Below are positions 44,196 to 52,695 of a stretch of 64,000 nt of DNA, one piece after another. The DNA is from Clostridia bacterium (GTDB lineage: Bacteria > Bacillota > DSM-521 > Neomoorellales > SLTJ01). A program made the position numbers and the translations under genes. The stretch spans positions 38,773 to 102,772 of the forward strand of contig SLTJ01000048.1 of assembly GCA_004347685.1 (NCBI GenBank), written 5' to 3'. The notes beneath the pieces were generated by a model. The model was given only the letters and a program-made list of their open reading frames with translations. It was not told the origin of the DNA and searched no databases. Position 1 is the stretch's first letter. Each line of letters starts with the position of its first letter.

Positions 44196-45023
44196 CTATC
44201 CGGGGTCTGACCTTAAACCGCAGGCCGGCCAGAGCGCGGTAGCCAGGGTTTGCAGGTGGGCCCGGTAAGCCCGCTGATCCCTGCAGGCCTCCTGAAAGGC
44301 GGGCAGGCTACGGGGAAAATGCCTGGCGAGAAGCCGGTGCAGGTTGGCCACGGCACTGGGATAGAAGTTCAAGGGGTCAAAATGCACTGTGGGGGTGCCG
44401 GTGGCCACAATGGCTTCCAGCAGGGCTTCCAGGTTCTCCGGGGTATCCCCGATTCCCGGGATCACCGGCGCAATGAAGGTCCAGGTGGGTATCCCGGCCT
44501 GAACCAGGGTAGCCATAGCGGCCAAGCGGCGAGAGGGGGGAGGGGCTCCCGGCTCCAGGTAACGGGCGATGTTATCGTCGGCCACAGTGAGGGTGAAGCC
44601 TACTTCCGCTCCGGGTAACCGAAGCAGGAGGTCCATGTCGCGTAGCACCAGGTCGGATTTGGTAAGGATGGAAACCTTTAAAGCACTACCTATCAGGAGT
44701 TCCAACGCGGCCCGGGTCAGGCCGTACTCCGCTTCCAAGGGTTGGTAGGCATCGGTGACGCTGGCCAGCATCACCGTGCCGCCCCGCCGCAGCCGTCGCA
44801 GGTCTTCCTGCAGACGCTCCGCAAAATTGGTTTTAACCTGCACAAAGGAGCCCCAGGGAGCTTCCACTCCTGTAAAGCGCTTCATAAAGCAGGCGTAGCA
44901 GTACACGCAGGCGTGCGCGCAACCGGTATAGGGGTTGAGGCAGTAATCCATGCCCGGGATGCCGGATCGATTAAGGGCGCTGCGGCATACCTTTTCGGTT
45001 ATCTGTACAGGTTCCATAACCAA
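44196..45023 (-). CDS. Radical SAM protein of the SPL/Rv2578c type
   Basis: This protein of about 275 residues has CAHACVYCYACFMKRFTG: a CX3CX2C cluster motif followed by the Tyr-rich segment typical of spore photoproduct lyase-like radical SAM proteins of unknown reaction. Later strands are VMLASVTDAYQPLEAEYGLT, VSILTKSDLVLRDMDLL and TWTFIAPVIPGIGDTPENLE. The start is taken as TTG 45023, 7 nt after GGAGG, because the preceding frame lacks coding character. It lies within a split sigma-factor locus. Confidence 0.8.
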   Translation of the reverse strand: MVMEPVQITEKVCRSALNRSGIPGMDYCLNPYTGCAHACVYCYACFMKRFTGVEAPWGSFVQVKTNFAERLQEDLRRLRRGGTVMLASVTDAYQPLEAEYGLTRAALELLIGSALKVSILTKSDLVLRDMDLLLRLPGAEVGFTLTVADDNIARYLEPGAPPPSRRLAAMATLVQAGIPTWTFIAPVIPGIGDTPENLEALLEAIVATGTPTVHFDPLNFYPSAVANLHRLLARHFPRSLPAFQEACRDQRAYRAHLQTLATALWPACGLRSDPG

Positions 45024-45151
45024 ACTGCTGCCTCCACCGCTATCCGGATGGGTCATGCGCCATTCCTGGCAATTAAGGTGGACCTTAACGCCTCCCATAT
45101 TTTCTTGATCCGGTAGCCTAAATCCTGCCTGCTTCCTGGCGCTGCGGCTGC

Positions 45152-45331
45152 CTGCCGCCCCGGGACCGGATGGCCCTGCTGTTGCGGCAGTCCGGCTACG
45201 ACTACCGGCAGATCGCGGCAGCTATCGCTGTAGCTCCCGGCTCGGTGGGCACCATCCTGGCCCGAGCGCGTAAGCGCTTTATTACCCTGTATCAAAAGGA
45301 GAAAGGAGGGGCAGCCGGTGAGATGCCCTGA
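45152..45331 (+). pseudogene. ECF sigma factor, C-terminal piece (region 4)
   Basis: LPPRDRMALLLRQSGYDYRQ, IAAAIAVAPGSVGTILARAR and KRFITLY form sigma region 4 with its helix-turn-helix. It overlaps the anti-sigma start at 45318. Together with 43849-43974 it shows that one sigma gene was interrupted and lost its middle. Confidence 0.8.
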
Positions 45332-45876
45332 CCTCGGAAAACTTATGGCCTATCTGGACGGCGAACTCGCTCCCGACGCGGCCGACGGGCTGGCCGAGCA
45401 TCTGGCGGCGTGTGCCCGGTGCCGCGCTCGGCTGGCCACCCTGACCGCGGAACAGCAGGCAATAAGCCGGGCACTGTTGCCCTTTCAACAGGCTAGCCAA
45501 CACCTGCCGGTGCGAGCGCCCGCCCCGGGCCGGCTCCTCAACCCATCCCCACCCCAAGGAGGTAGCCAGACTATGTCCAAGTACTGGAAAACAGTAGCCG
45601 CAGTGGCCGCAGCCGCCCTGGTGCTCGGCCTCTATCCCCCGGCCCGCAGCCTGGCCGGCCAGTTCCTGAGCGTCTTCCGGGTAGAAAAGGTGGAAGTGCA
45701 GCATATTGACCCGGCCGACGTGGAGGAACTGCAGCAGGGAACCTGAACCAGGAGGTCCTGGACCAGTTGGCGCAGATGGGGTCTGGCCTCCAGGTGGAGA
45801 GGAACGTGGTGACGCTGCAGGTGCAGGGACCTGAAGACGTACCGGCCCTGGCCGCGGCCGTAGTCCGTGCCGGCGG
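45318..45876 (+). pseudogene. Anti-sigma factor (zinc-finger type), frameshifted
   Basis: GTG at 45318, after AAAGGAGGG, starts a protein with the anti-sigma zinc motif DGLAEHLAACARCRARL (H-x3-C-x2-C), a linker and one membrane helix (TVAAVAAAALVLGLY). The frame ends at 45746 (LQQGT). Shifting frame there continues naturally with NLNQEVLDQLAQMGSGLQVE and DVPALAAAVVRAGG before running into an ABC ATPase piece. The sigma factor it would control is itself broken. Confidence 0.75.
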
Positions 45877-45945
45877 GAAGAGCTCTATTCCCTGGAGCCC
45901 CGGCGCAGCACCCTGGAGGACCTCTTCGTAGAAATTATCACAAAC
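45877..45945 (+). pseudogene. ABC-2-type ATPase C-terminal fragment
   Basis: EELYSLEPRRSTLEDLFVEI is the typical end of an antibiotic/ABC-2 exporter ATPase. It is joined directly to the anti-sigma tail. Confidence 0.55.
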
Positions 45946-45979
45946 CACCACGAGAATGGGATAGCCGGGCCTCCCCCGG

Positions 45980-46040
45980 CAGAGGCTACTGCCACCCCTG
46001 CCGCAGCCATGATGGTTCCGATGATCCAGCGGGTAGTGCT
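45980..46040 (-). pseudogene. Membrane-helix fragment similar to that at 25880-25960
   Basis: RWIIGTIMAAAGVAVAS on the minus strand parallels RWIIGTIIAVVGVALAS at 25.9 kb. Both appear to be tails of small coiled-coil/membrane proteins. Confidence 0.4.
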
Positions 46041-46226
46041 GTGGAACTCCTGGTGCGCGCGAGCGAGCATCTGGAGACCAGCACCCCTGTGGGCCGGCTT
46101 ATCAGAAATGTGCTGGTGGACTTTGCCGAATTTGAGAGAGAAAATATCACAGATCAGGTACGCGATAACATGCCCGAGCTGCTAGATATGATCCGAGTCC
46201 TCACCCTGCTTGTCCCAAAGCTATAA
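46036..46226 (+). pseudogene. Serine recombinase fragment
   Basis: LETSTPVGRLIRNVLVDFAE followed by FERENITDQVRDNM is the conserved block after the catalytic domain of large serine recombinases. Nothing upstream or downstream of it survives. Confidence 0.6.
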
Positions 46227-46451
46227 AAGTTCGATTAGTTCCTCTATCGTTAGCTTGGAAGTTTTTAGGATGTTTGATAGAGTATCTGGCAGAAGAACTT
46301 CTCCTGAATGTACGGGGACTGTTGCCCAACGAGTGTGGTCGCCGGGGTACACAAGGAAATGGTGGCTACCCCGGACCCTCACTTCCTCAAAGCCAGCGCG
46401 CTTAAGGGCCCGCAGAACGTTCTGGCCTATAACCCTTGGAAGCTTTGGCAC
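46221..46451 (-). CDS. hicA: HicA-type mRNA interferase toxin
   Basis: This 76-residue double-stranded-RNA-binding-fold protein has VIGQNVLRALKRAGFEEVRV followed by RGSHHFLVYP, with the catalytic His in GSHH, and the end LPDTLSNILKTSKLTIEEL. GTG start 3 bp after the HicB stop. Second gene of the pair, the usual order when the antitoxin is HicB-first. Confidence 0.88.
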   Translation of the reverse strand: MPKLPRVIGQNVLRALKRAGFEEVRVRGSHHFLVYPGDHTRWATVPVHSGEVLLPDTLSNILKTSKLTIEELIELL

Positions 46452-46454
46452 TGC

Positions 46455-46730
46455 TTAAACCTCTATCTCTGCGAGAATAAAGTCCTGCTTGGGTACCGGC
46501 ATCCCCAGGATATGGAATCCATCCAAGGTACACTGGATAGCCTCTTTGGCGCGTTCCAGAGCCTCCTCGCGAGTCTTGCCCTGAGTGACGCATCCCGGAA
46601 GTGACGGTACAGTCACAGAATAAGCTCTTTCCTCTGGATGCCAAGTCAAGAGGACAGTATACTTTTCTGCCACCGAAAAAACCTCCGGAGACGAACTACC
46701 TCTAGTGTATTCCTTAGCGGCCTCTGCCAT
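46455..46730 (-). CDS. hicB: HicB-family antitoxin
   Basis: This 91-residue protein has the degenerate RNase-H-like HicB fold: YTVLLTWHPEERAYSVTVPS, LPGCVTQGKTREEALERAKE, AIQCTLDGFHILGMPVP. No separate DNA-binding domain follows. ATG with GGGAGGAG upstream; an alternative start at the AEKYTVLL region is possible. It should neutralise the HicA toxin encoded next. Confidence 0.88.
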   Translation of the reverse strand: MAEAAKEYTRGSSSPEVFSVAEKYTVLLTWHPEERAYSVTVPSLPGCVTQGKTREEALERAKEAIQCTLDGFHILGMPVPKQDFILAEIEV

Positions 46731-47302
46731 AACGTCTCCTCCCTTTAGTCTTGGGTTTGGTTTTTCTCTTTTTCCACCAGCGGTACCTTAAGCATTCCAT
46801 AAGCTCCCTTTTATCCTTTTCGTCAAGGGGCGCTACCTCCTACTTAATGATACTACCATATACTCCTACCATCCAGCTTTATTTTACCCTATCCGTGATA
46901 ATCCTAATTTTTGCACTAAGGATGGTTGGCCCGGAGAAATAGAGCGCCACTTTAAGCAAAGCAGGGTGGGCAAACAACTACCTTTATTTAACGTCGCGCG
47001 GCTCCAGCACCAGGCGGATGCCATCCAGGATCTGCTGACCGCGGCTACCGCCGCGTCCTGGCCAATCAGCCCGGCCGCGGCGGAGATCTCTTCCAGCTCT
47101 TCCGGGATTAAAGGCGCAGGCTCGGGAGCGGCCGCGGACTTCCGCGCATGCTCCATGCCCCCATGCCTCCCAGGGCCCCCTGGCCGGCAAACCCTATATA
47201 TGGAGGGACGAGCCCGTAACCTCGCTAAATACCTTCATGCCGGGCGCACTAAAAGCACCCGGACCGCCGTGGCAGCCCGGGCGCCTAATCGCAGGTATCT
47301 TC
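46731..47302. other. AT-richer intergenic stretch with remnants
   Basis: Upstream of hicB the minus strand has a very basic short frame (MECLRYRWWKKRKTKPKTK) with GGGAG 3 nt before its ATG, overlapping the hicB start. At 46984-47156 minus-strand pieces such as LIPEELEEISAAAGLIGQ and QQILDGIRLVLEPRDVK (then stop) in different frames look like the tail of a lost gene. No intact gene is supported. Confidence 0.4.
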
Positions 47303-50300
47303 TTAAGCCGCCTTCTCCTGCAGTTTCCCTGTCTTGATATAACTCAACATGGCCGGGGTGACGATCCTGGCCACATCTGGGAGGATGTGGGGCATCATGC
47401 TCTGCATTACCGCTGGCATTAGGTCGGGCATCTGCTGTTTCATGAAGTCAGGCATGGGGATGCGGCGCTCCATTTCCCGGAGCATGTCCGGCATCACCTT
47501 GGGCATGATACCGGGCATGAGCATGGGCATCATCCGCGGCATCACCGGCTTCATCAAGGCAGCCATGCCAGGGACGTACTTGACCATACCCATCATGCCC
47601 CTGAGGAACGACGGCATGGCCGCCATCATTTTGGGGATGAGCCCGGTCATCATCTCGGCCATTGCCGGCACCTGCATGGCCTGGATCATCTTGTCGAAGA
47701 CGGCCCACATTTCCAGGGCATAGGGCGTGGGGTCAGGAAGCTCGATCCCCATGGCCCTGGCCGTGACCGCCGCCAGGTCTACCACCGGCATCTTGATGTC
47801 CCGGTTGTCGGCGCTTACGCGCAACTGGAACTGGCAGCACGGGCACAGGGCGGCAAGGGCCTCGGCTCCGGCTGCCACCGCTTCCTCGATCCTTTTTTGC
47901 CCCAGCAGGTTAGAAGTTGGCTCCGGCTCGCTGATCCGGGTGAGGACACTGCCGCAGCACAGGCTGTCTTCCCGGTTATGCTCCATCTCCACCAACTCCA
48001 GGCCCGGGATGGCCCGCAGGAGCTGCCGGGGCGGCTCGTATACCCCGCCGGCCCGGCCGATGTGGCAGGAGTCGTGAAAGGCCACCTTCAGGTTTACCGG
48101 TTGCTCTAGCCGCACTTCTCCCCTGGCTATCTTCTCGGCAATTACTTCGGAGTAATGCTTGGTCTCAAAGGGAAAGGCGATCCCCAGCTTCTGCGCCCAC
48201 TCCGGGTAATACGTATGCCAGCTCAGCCAGCAGGCGGGGCAGGAAGTGACGACAGTCTTGACCCCGCGCTTTTTCATGGCCGCGATGTTGTGGCGCAGGA
48301 TCTCCTCAAACACGTCCCAGCGGCCGGCCACCAGCATGGGGATGCCGCAACAGGCCTCCTCCTGGCCCAGGTAGGTGAACTCTACGCCGGCCCGGTCCAA
48401 AAGCAGCATTGACCCCTGGCCGATGTCCCTTTCCACAAAGGAAGCCGTGCAGCCGGCAAAATAGGCGATGTCGGCCCGGTCCTTGATCTTGGCCCGCACT
48501 TCCTCTGGCACCCAGGCGTCCCGGTCCCGGCTGAAGTTGGCCCAAATGTTCTTCTCCTTGCGCAGGGAAGCGGCCATCATCTCAAAGGCCGGGAAGCTCA
48601 TGAACTTGCCGGTATTCACCAGTTCGCCCCGCATGGTCCCCCAGGCCGGCTCCACCGGCAGCCCAAGCTGGCAGCTAAAATCGCATTTTTCGCAGGTGGT
48701 GCACATGAGGAAGGTGTTGGTTATCTCCTGGTCAAAGGCCGCCTTCCCTTCGGCCACCAAGCGCAGAAAATACCATTTGCCCCGGGGGCTGGCCGATTCC
48801 CAGCTCCGGGCATCATAAAGGGTGCAACGGCTGCGGCAGTACCCGCACTGGGCGCAAGAATAGGCATACCACACCACATCCCCAGGCAGCCGGCCTTTGC
48901 CCGGCCACCGTTCCTGGAGGTCCGGGCGGAAGGAATTGCCCAAGAAGCGCACCAGGGGCTCCAGGGCCGAAGAAACAGAGAGCAGGCTACGAAACATGGC
49001 CTTGCCCGCAAGCTTGCCGGGGTTCATCATCCGGCCCGGATCGTGGGCGCGGGTAAACTGCCTGATCTTTTCCAGGCGCGGCCCATAAACGCTGGCAGCT
49101 TCCCCGGGCAGATAAAGCCCAGAGGCGTAGGCCCGCCCGCCGTGCCGGTGGGCGACCTTCAGTACTGACAGAGAAAGAGCATAGGCAAAGTTGAAGCTCA
49201 GGCGGCGAATATCGTGCGGAATGAACCCCAGGAGGATTACATCTTCCCCCTTCACCACCGTGGCCTCCAAGACCAGAGGCAGCTTGACCTTTCCATTCAG
49301 CTCCTCAAGCGCGGCTGCGAGGCTGCTCACTGGGACAACCACCTCGGCCGGGATCAAGGACGGGCCGATGCGTTTCACCTTCATGGGATTAAACCGGTCT
49401 TCCCACTCGTGAGCCGTAATCTCCTCCGCCAGCACCTGGCCACCGTTCTTAGCTATTAGGGCTTCAATTGCCCCCCTCACGCCCTGGCCCGCCCCGGCCG
49501 GGTAGGCCACCAGGGCCAGGTATCCCTCCGGCAGCACCGGCCTGTCTTCCACGTGGCCGTGGTGAGTGCGGGGCGGCACCTGGTTTTTGAGCCGCGTGCC
49601 GACAGGATTCATGAAACCGACATGCCACAAGGGCAGGCCGGCCCCGGCCAGGGCCGTGAGGAACTGCTGTACCTGCACCGGATTGCCAAAAACCGCTCCG
49701 GCTATCTCCTCTGACGCCAGTTCCCTCACCTTTATGGTCACCTGCGTCACTATCCCGGTGGTGCCCATGCTGCCGTAAATCAAGTCCAGTTCCGGGCCGG
49801 CAAAGTCCTTTACCGTACCATCCGGCAGCACCACCCGAGCCGACACCACGTTTTCACCAAACCAGCCATATTGGTAACTGCCAATGCCGCCGCCAGCCTG
49901 CGAAAGCCAGCCCCCAACGGTGGAACCCGGAGCGCTGGAAGGCACCAGCCGCGGCGCCAGACCGTACTTTTCCAGTTCTTCGGCCAAACGCCGCCAGACT
50001 ATTCCCGGCTCTACAGTGACCTCCATCTGCGCGGCATTAACCTCCAGTACCCGGTCCAGGCGGGTGAGTTCAACCACCACTCCGCCCTCCACCGGCAGCA
50101 CGCCGCCGTAACCGGAAGTGGCCGAACCCCTTGGAACCAGAGGCACGTCAAATCGGCGCGCCCACTGCACCACGGCCACCACCTGTTGCTCCGTTTCCGG
50201 CTGGACAATGGCTGCCGGCTGCACCCGGCCCAGCGCCCTCCTGGCTATTCCTGGCAACTCCCCCACATCGTGGACGTAAAGCATTCTCTCCCGGCGGTCA

Positions 50301-50371
50301 TGGTTTACCCTCAGGCCTGGTATCTCTTCCAATGCCGCCAATTCTCTTTCCCCCAGCTCATGCCTTGCCAC
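47303..50371 (-). CDS. FAD-linked oxidase fused to a CCG/Fe-S oxidoreductase, with a Met-rich tail
   Basis: This 1022-residue protein resembles GlcD/D-lactate dehydrogenase followed by GlpC. The N-terminal FAD_binding_4 domain (about 30-230) includes VPRGSATSGYGGVLPVEGGV. An FAD-oxidase C domain runs to about 460. Two 4Fe-4S motifs follow near 500-570 (CAQCGYCRSRC and CTTCEKCDFSC), then two CCG domains (FAGCTASF with EEACCGIPML; FHDSCHIGRAGG with DSLCCGSVL). The last 125 residues hold 31 methionines in PxMMP-type repeats. It probably oxidises a 2-hydroxy acid and passes electrons to a membrane partner. GTG 50371 follows GGGAGGGAG. Confidence 0.85.
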   Translation of the reverse strand: MARHELGERELAALEEIPGLRVNHDRRERMLYVHDVGELPGIARRALGRVQPAAIVQPETEQQVVAVVQWARRFDVPLVPRGSATSGYGGVLPVEGGVVVELTRLDRVLEVNAAQMEVTVEPGIVWRRLAEELEKYGLAPRLVPSSAPGSTVGGWLSQAGGGIGSYQYGWFGENVVSARVVLPDGTVKDFAGPELDLIYGSMGTTGIVTQVTIKVRELASEEIAGAVFGNPVQVQQFLTALAGAGLPLWHVGFMNPVGTRLKNQVPPRTHHGHVEDRPVLPEGYLALVAYPAGAGQGVRGAIEALIAKNGGQVLAEEITAHEWEDRFNPMKVKRIGPSLIPAEVVVPVSSLAAALEELNGKVKLPLVLEATVVKGEDVILLGFIPHDIRRLSFNFAYALSLSVLKVAHRHGGRAYASGLYLPGEAASVYGPRLEKIRQFTRAHDPGRMMNPGKLAGKAMFRSLLSVSSALEPLVRFLGNSFRPDLQERWPGKGRLPGDVVWYAYSCAQCGYCRSRCTLYDARSWESASPRGKWYFLRLVAEGKAAFDQEITNTFLMCTTCEKCDFSCQLGLPVEPAWGTMRGELVNTGKFMSFPAFEMMAASLRKEKNIWANFSRDRDAWVPEEVRAKIKDRADIAYFAGCTASFVERDIGQGSMLLLDRAGVEFTYLGQEEACCGIPMLVAGRWDVFEEILRHNIAAMKKRGVKTVVTSCPACWLSWHTYYPEWAQKLGIAFPFETKHYSEVIAEKIARGEVRLEQPVNLKVAFHDSCHIGRAGGVYEPPRQLLRAIPGLELVEMEHNREDSLCCGSVLTRISEPEPTSNLLGQKRIEEAVAAGAEALAALCPCCQFQLRVSADNRDIKMPVVDLAAVTARAMGIELPDPTPYALEMWAVFDKMIQAMQVPAMAEMMTGLIPKMMAAMPSFLRGMMGMVKYVPGMAALMKPVMPRMMPMLMPGIMPKVMPDMLREMERRIPMPDFMKQQMPDLMPAVMQSMMPHILPDVARIVTPAMLSYIKTGKLQEKAA

Positions 50372-50414
50372 TGTTCTCCCTCCCATGTGAAAATGTGTAC
50401 TATCCCTTGACTTA

Positions 50415-50443
50415 TATTATACTACAGGAATGTGACGCTGTAA
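50415..50443 (-). promoter_or_regulatory. Sigma-A promoter of the FAD/Fe-S oxidoreductase gene
   Basis: TTTACA (50438-50443) and TATAAT (50415-50420) are 17 bp apart on the minus strand, giving a start near 50408. The short leader supports the GTG start at 50371 with GGGAGGGAG in front. Confidence 0.8.
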
Positions 50444-50490
50444 ATATGCATCCGCAAATTTCCTGCGGCGGCGAAAAGGGCAATTAACAT

Positions 50491-50523
50491 AATAAAAAAG
50501 ATAGCCGAACTATGGCGGCTATC
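50491..50523 (-). terminator. Terminator after spoVAC
   Basis: GATAGCCG (50500-50507) and CGGCTATC (50516-50523) form a perfect 8-bp stem with an 8-nt loop, followed on the minus strand by TTTTTTATT. It closes the spoIIAA-spoVAC transcription unit. Confidence 0.88.
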
Positions 50524-50558
50524 CTGGGTAACCTTGACAAGAAATATCTGGATATCTC

Positions 50559-51032
50559 CTACGAAAAATAATACGCCAGCAAACCGATCAACTCCGAGAT
50601 GACAAAACCGTATACGAGAACCGGCCCGGCCACGGTAAACATCCGGGAACCAATTCCGGCAACGAATCCTTCGTGCTTGAATTCCATGCCTGAAGCCACA
50701 ATGGAGTTGGCAAACCCGGTGATCGGGACGATGGCCCCTGCCCCGCCAATGCGCGCCAGGCTGTCATATACTCCCAGCCCGGTTAGCAGGGCGCCGGCAA
50801 AGACCATTACCATCACCGTGGCCGCCGCGGCATTATCGCTCCCCAAACCCATGGCCTTAAAAGAAAGAAGCACTCCCTGAGCCGCGGCGCAGATGGCTCC
50901 GCCGACAACGAAGGCCCAGAAGGCGTTGCGGCCGATAGGGGGTTTGGGTTTGACGGCCTTGACCATTTGCTGGTACTTTTGCTTCAGGTACTGCTGCTGG
51001 CTCTGCTGCACCTGTTGTTCCAAGCTGGACAT
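50559..51032 (-). CDS. spoVAC: Stage V sporulation protein AC
   Basis: This 157-residue membrane protein of the SpoVA channel carries dipicolinic acid across the inner spore membrane. After a Gln-rich N-terminus come helices with AFVVGGAICAAAQGVLLSFK and the family hallmark GGAGAIVPITGFANSIVASG, MEFKHEGFVAG, then GPVLVYGFVISELIG. SpoVAD and SpoVAE do not follow; a terminator does. They must be encoded elsewhere, or this is a solitary SpoVAC. Confidence 0.9.
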   Translation of the reverse strand: MSSLEQQVQQSQQQYLKQKYQQMVKAVKPKPPIGRNAFWAFVVGGAICAAAQGVLLSFKAMGLGSDNAAAATVMVMVFAGALLTGLGVYDSLARIGGAGAIVPITGFANSIVASGMEFKHEGFVAGIGSRMFTVAGPVLVYGFVISELIGLLAYYFS

Positions 51033-51033
51033 G

Positions 51034-51228
51034 CTACTCGGTGTAGGCCACCTTCACGTTGGCCTTGTATTCCACTACCCTGCCGCCTTTCACGTTGGCC
51101 GTCAGGTTGTAAACCTCCACGCCGGTAATGTTGGGGTGGCTGCGGGCAGCTTCGCCTACGGCCGCCTGGACCGCTTCCTGCCAGCTATTTGCTGACTCCC
51201 CTACCAGTTCATCTACTCGGACGTACAT
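51034..51228 (-). CDS. Dodecin-family protein
   Basis: This 64-residue flavin- or CoA-binding dodecamer subunit has the pattern SANSWQEAVQAAVGEAARSH, ITGVEVYNLTANVKGGRVVE, YKANVKVAYTE. ATG start with GGAGGCGAGG 4 nt upstream. It overlaps the sigF end by 16 bp and ends one base before spoVAC, so it is embedded in the sporulation operon. A role in storing flavin or protecting it in the spore is an inference. Confidence 0.85.
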   Translation of the reverse strand: MYVRVDELVGESANSWQEAVQAAVGEAARSHPNITGVEVYNLTANVKGGRVVEYKANVKVAYTE

Positions 51229-52073
51229 GTATCCTCGCCTCCTGAGTTGTTTTCACTTGGGTTATTATCTCCCGAGGCGGGGAAGCTATGCGCCTTTTCT
51301 TCTTCGGGTTCTGCCAGCAACTCCCTGGCCATCTGCAAGGCCTGCTTCTCCAAGCGCGAAACCTGCACCTGGGAAACCCCGAGCTGGGCCGCCACCTGGC
51401 ACTGGGTCTGATCCTCAAAGTAGCGCAAAACCAGCACCTGCCGCAGCCGGGTTGGCAGCTTGTCTATCACTTCCTTTATGGCAATGCCGTCAAGCCAACT
51501 CTCGTCTGCCGCCTCGTTGCCAAGCTGGTCCAAGACATAGATGGGGTCCCCATCGTCCTGGTAGAAGGTTTCGTGGATGGAGGTGGGAGCCTGGACCGCC
51601 TCCATGGCCGCCACCACTTCTTCCTTGGGTATACCCAGGGTTTCGGCGATCTCACCGACGGTGGGGTCCCGCCCTATTTCCTTGGCCAACATGTCTTCCG
51701 CTTGCCTGACTTTGATGGCCGTTTCCTTCACGGACCGGCTCACCTTGATGACGCCGTTATCCCGCAAGAAACGACGGATTTCACCGATTATCATGGGGAC
51801 GGCGTAGGTAGAGAACTTGACCTGGTGATTAAGGTCAAAGTTATCAATGGCCTTGATCAAGCCAATGGTCCCTATCTGGAAGAGATCCTCCACTTCGCAA
51901 CCCCGATTTTCGAACCTCTTGACCAGGTTGAAAACCAGCTTGATATGACAGTTTATCAATGTATCCCTGGCCTCTCTATCTCCTTCTTTGGCCTTTACCA
52001 AGTAGTTGACGGTTTCTTCTTCAGATAGGAGTGGAAACCGGGGCAGGCGCATTTCCGAAAGCTTGCGAGCCAT
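51213..52073 (-). CDS. sigF: Sporulation sigma factor SigF
   Basis: This is the first forespore-specific sigma factor. The 286-residue protein has region 2 (LINCHIKLVFNLVKRFENRG, VEDLFQIGTIGLIKAIDNFD, VKFSTYAVPMIIGEIRRFLR), region 3, and region 4 (LPTRLRQVLVLRYFEDQTQC, VAAQLGVSQVQVSRLEKQAL). The FSTYAVPMIIGE motif and operon context distinguish SigF from SigG. The C-terminal 25 residues are Ser/Asn/Glu-rich and unusual. It is held inactive by SpoIIAB, encoded upstream. Confidence 0.92.
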   Translation of the reverse strand: MARKLSEMRLPRFPLLSEEETVNYLVKAKEGDREARDTLINCHIKLVFNLVKRFENRGCEVEDLFQIGTIGLIKAIDNFDLNHQVKFSTYAVPMIIGEIRRFLRDNGVIKVSRSVKETAIKVRQAEDMLAKEIGRDPTVGEIAETLGIPKEEVVAAMEAVQAPTSIHETFYQDDGDPIYVLDQLGNEAADESWLDGIAIKEVIDKLPTRLRQVLVLRYFEDQTQCQVAAQLGVSQVQVSRLEKQALQMARELLAEPEEEKAHSFPASGDNNPSENNSGGEDTCTSE

Positions 52074-52174
52074 AAACCTCGCCCCCCTGCGGTAACTATG
52101 GGCATGTTGCAGAAGTCCCGAGGCTGTGCAAAGACACCATGGCGCGAAAGGCGATGCGCGTCACCGACAAACGC

Positions 52175-52197
52175 AACCTCTGACCTCCAACCTCTGC
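52175..52197 (-). repeat. Copy of the dispersed GA-rich intergenic element
   Basis: Minus strand: GCAGAGGTTGGAGGTCAGAGG. It lies in the about 180-bp gap between spoIIAB and sigF, genes that are usually almost contiguous. Confidence 0.5.
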
Positions 52198-52251
52198 TTT
52201 TTCACCGGACGGCTAGCCCGACAAAGCCAGGCAAATTCTTGCGGCGGCCAC

Positions 52252-52695
52252 CTATATCTGGGTGGCGGCAGCCTGAGCTAGGGATCTGGCCCTCTTGATC
52301 ATGATTACGGCTGTGCCTTTCCCCGGCTCCGAATCAACCCTTACCTCATCCATAAAGGATTTCATGAACATGAAGCCCAGGCCCGGCTCCACGCCCTCCA
52401 GCCCAACGGCAAGGATCCTCTCGACATCGGCCATCCCTTTGCCCTCATCCCTGATCACTATCTCCAGGTGCTCCTGGCTGCGGCTGGCGACAATCCATAC
52501 CAGCCCTGCGCGGTTGTCGTACCCGTGGACAATGGCATTGGTCACCGCCTCGGACACCGCCACCTTGATCTCTTCCAATTCTTCCAAGGTAAACTCAAGC
52601 TGGCTGGCAAAAGCCGCCACCGCCACCCTGGCCATTCCCAGGTTTTCGGCCCGGCTGGGGAACTCCAGCTTCATGCTGTTAACTATCGTTGCCAT
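52252..52695 (-). CDS. spoIIAB: Anti-sigma F factor / serine kinase SpoIIAB
   Basis: This GHKL-fold kinase of about 147 residues binds SigF and phosphorylates SpoIIAA. The N-box is VAVSEAVTNAIVHGYD, then VIRDEGKGMADVE, and the G-box region PGLGFMFMKSFMDEV. ATG 52695 is used; a start at 52674 would match the usual SpoIIAB N-terminus better but lacks a ribosome site. It overlaps the spoIIAA end by 17 bp. The alanine-rich C-terminal end is slightly longer than typical. Confidence 0.92.
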   Translation of the reverse strand: MATIVNSMKLEFPSRAENLGMARVAVAAFASQLEFTLEELEEIKVAVSEAVTNAIVHGYDNRAGLVWIVASRSQEHLEIVIRDEGKGMADVERILAVGLEGVEPGLGFMFMKSFMDEVRVDSEPGKGTAVIMIKRARSLAQAAATQI

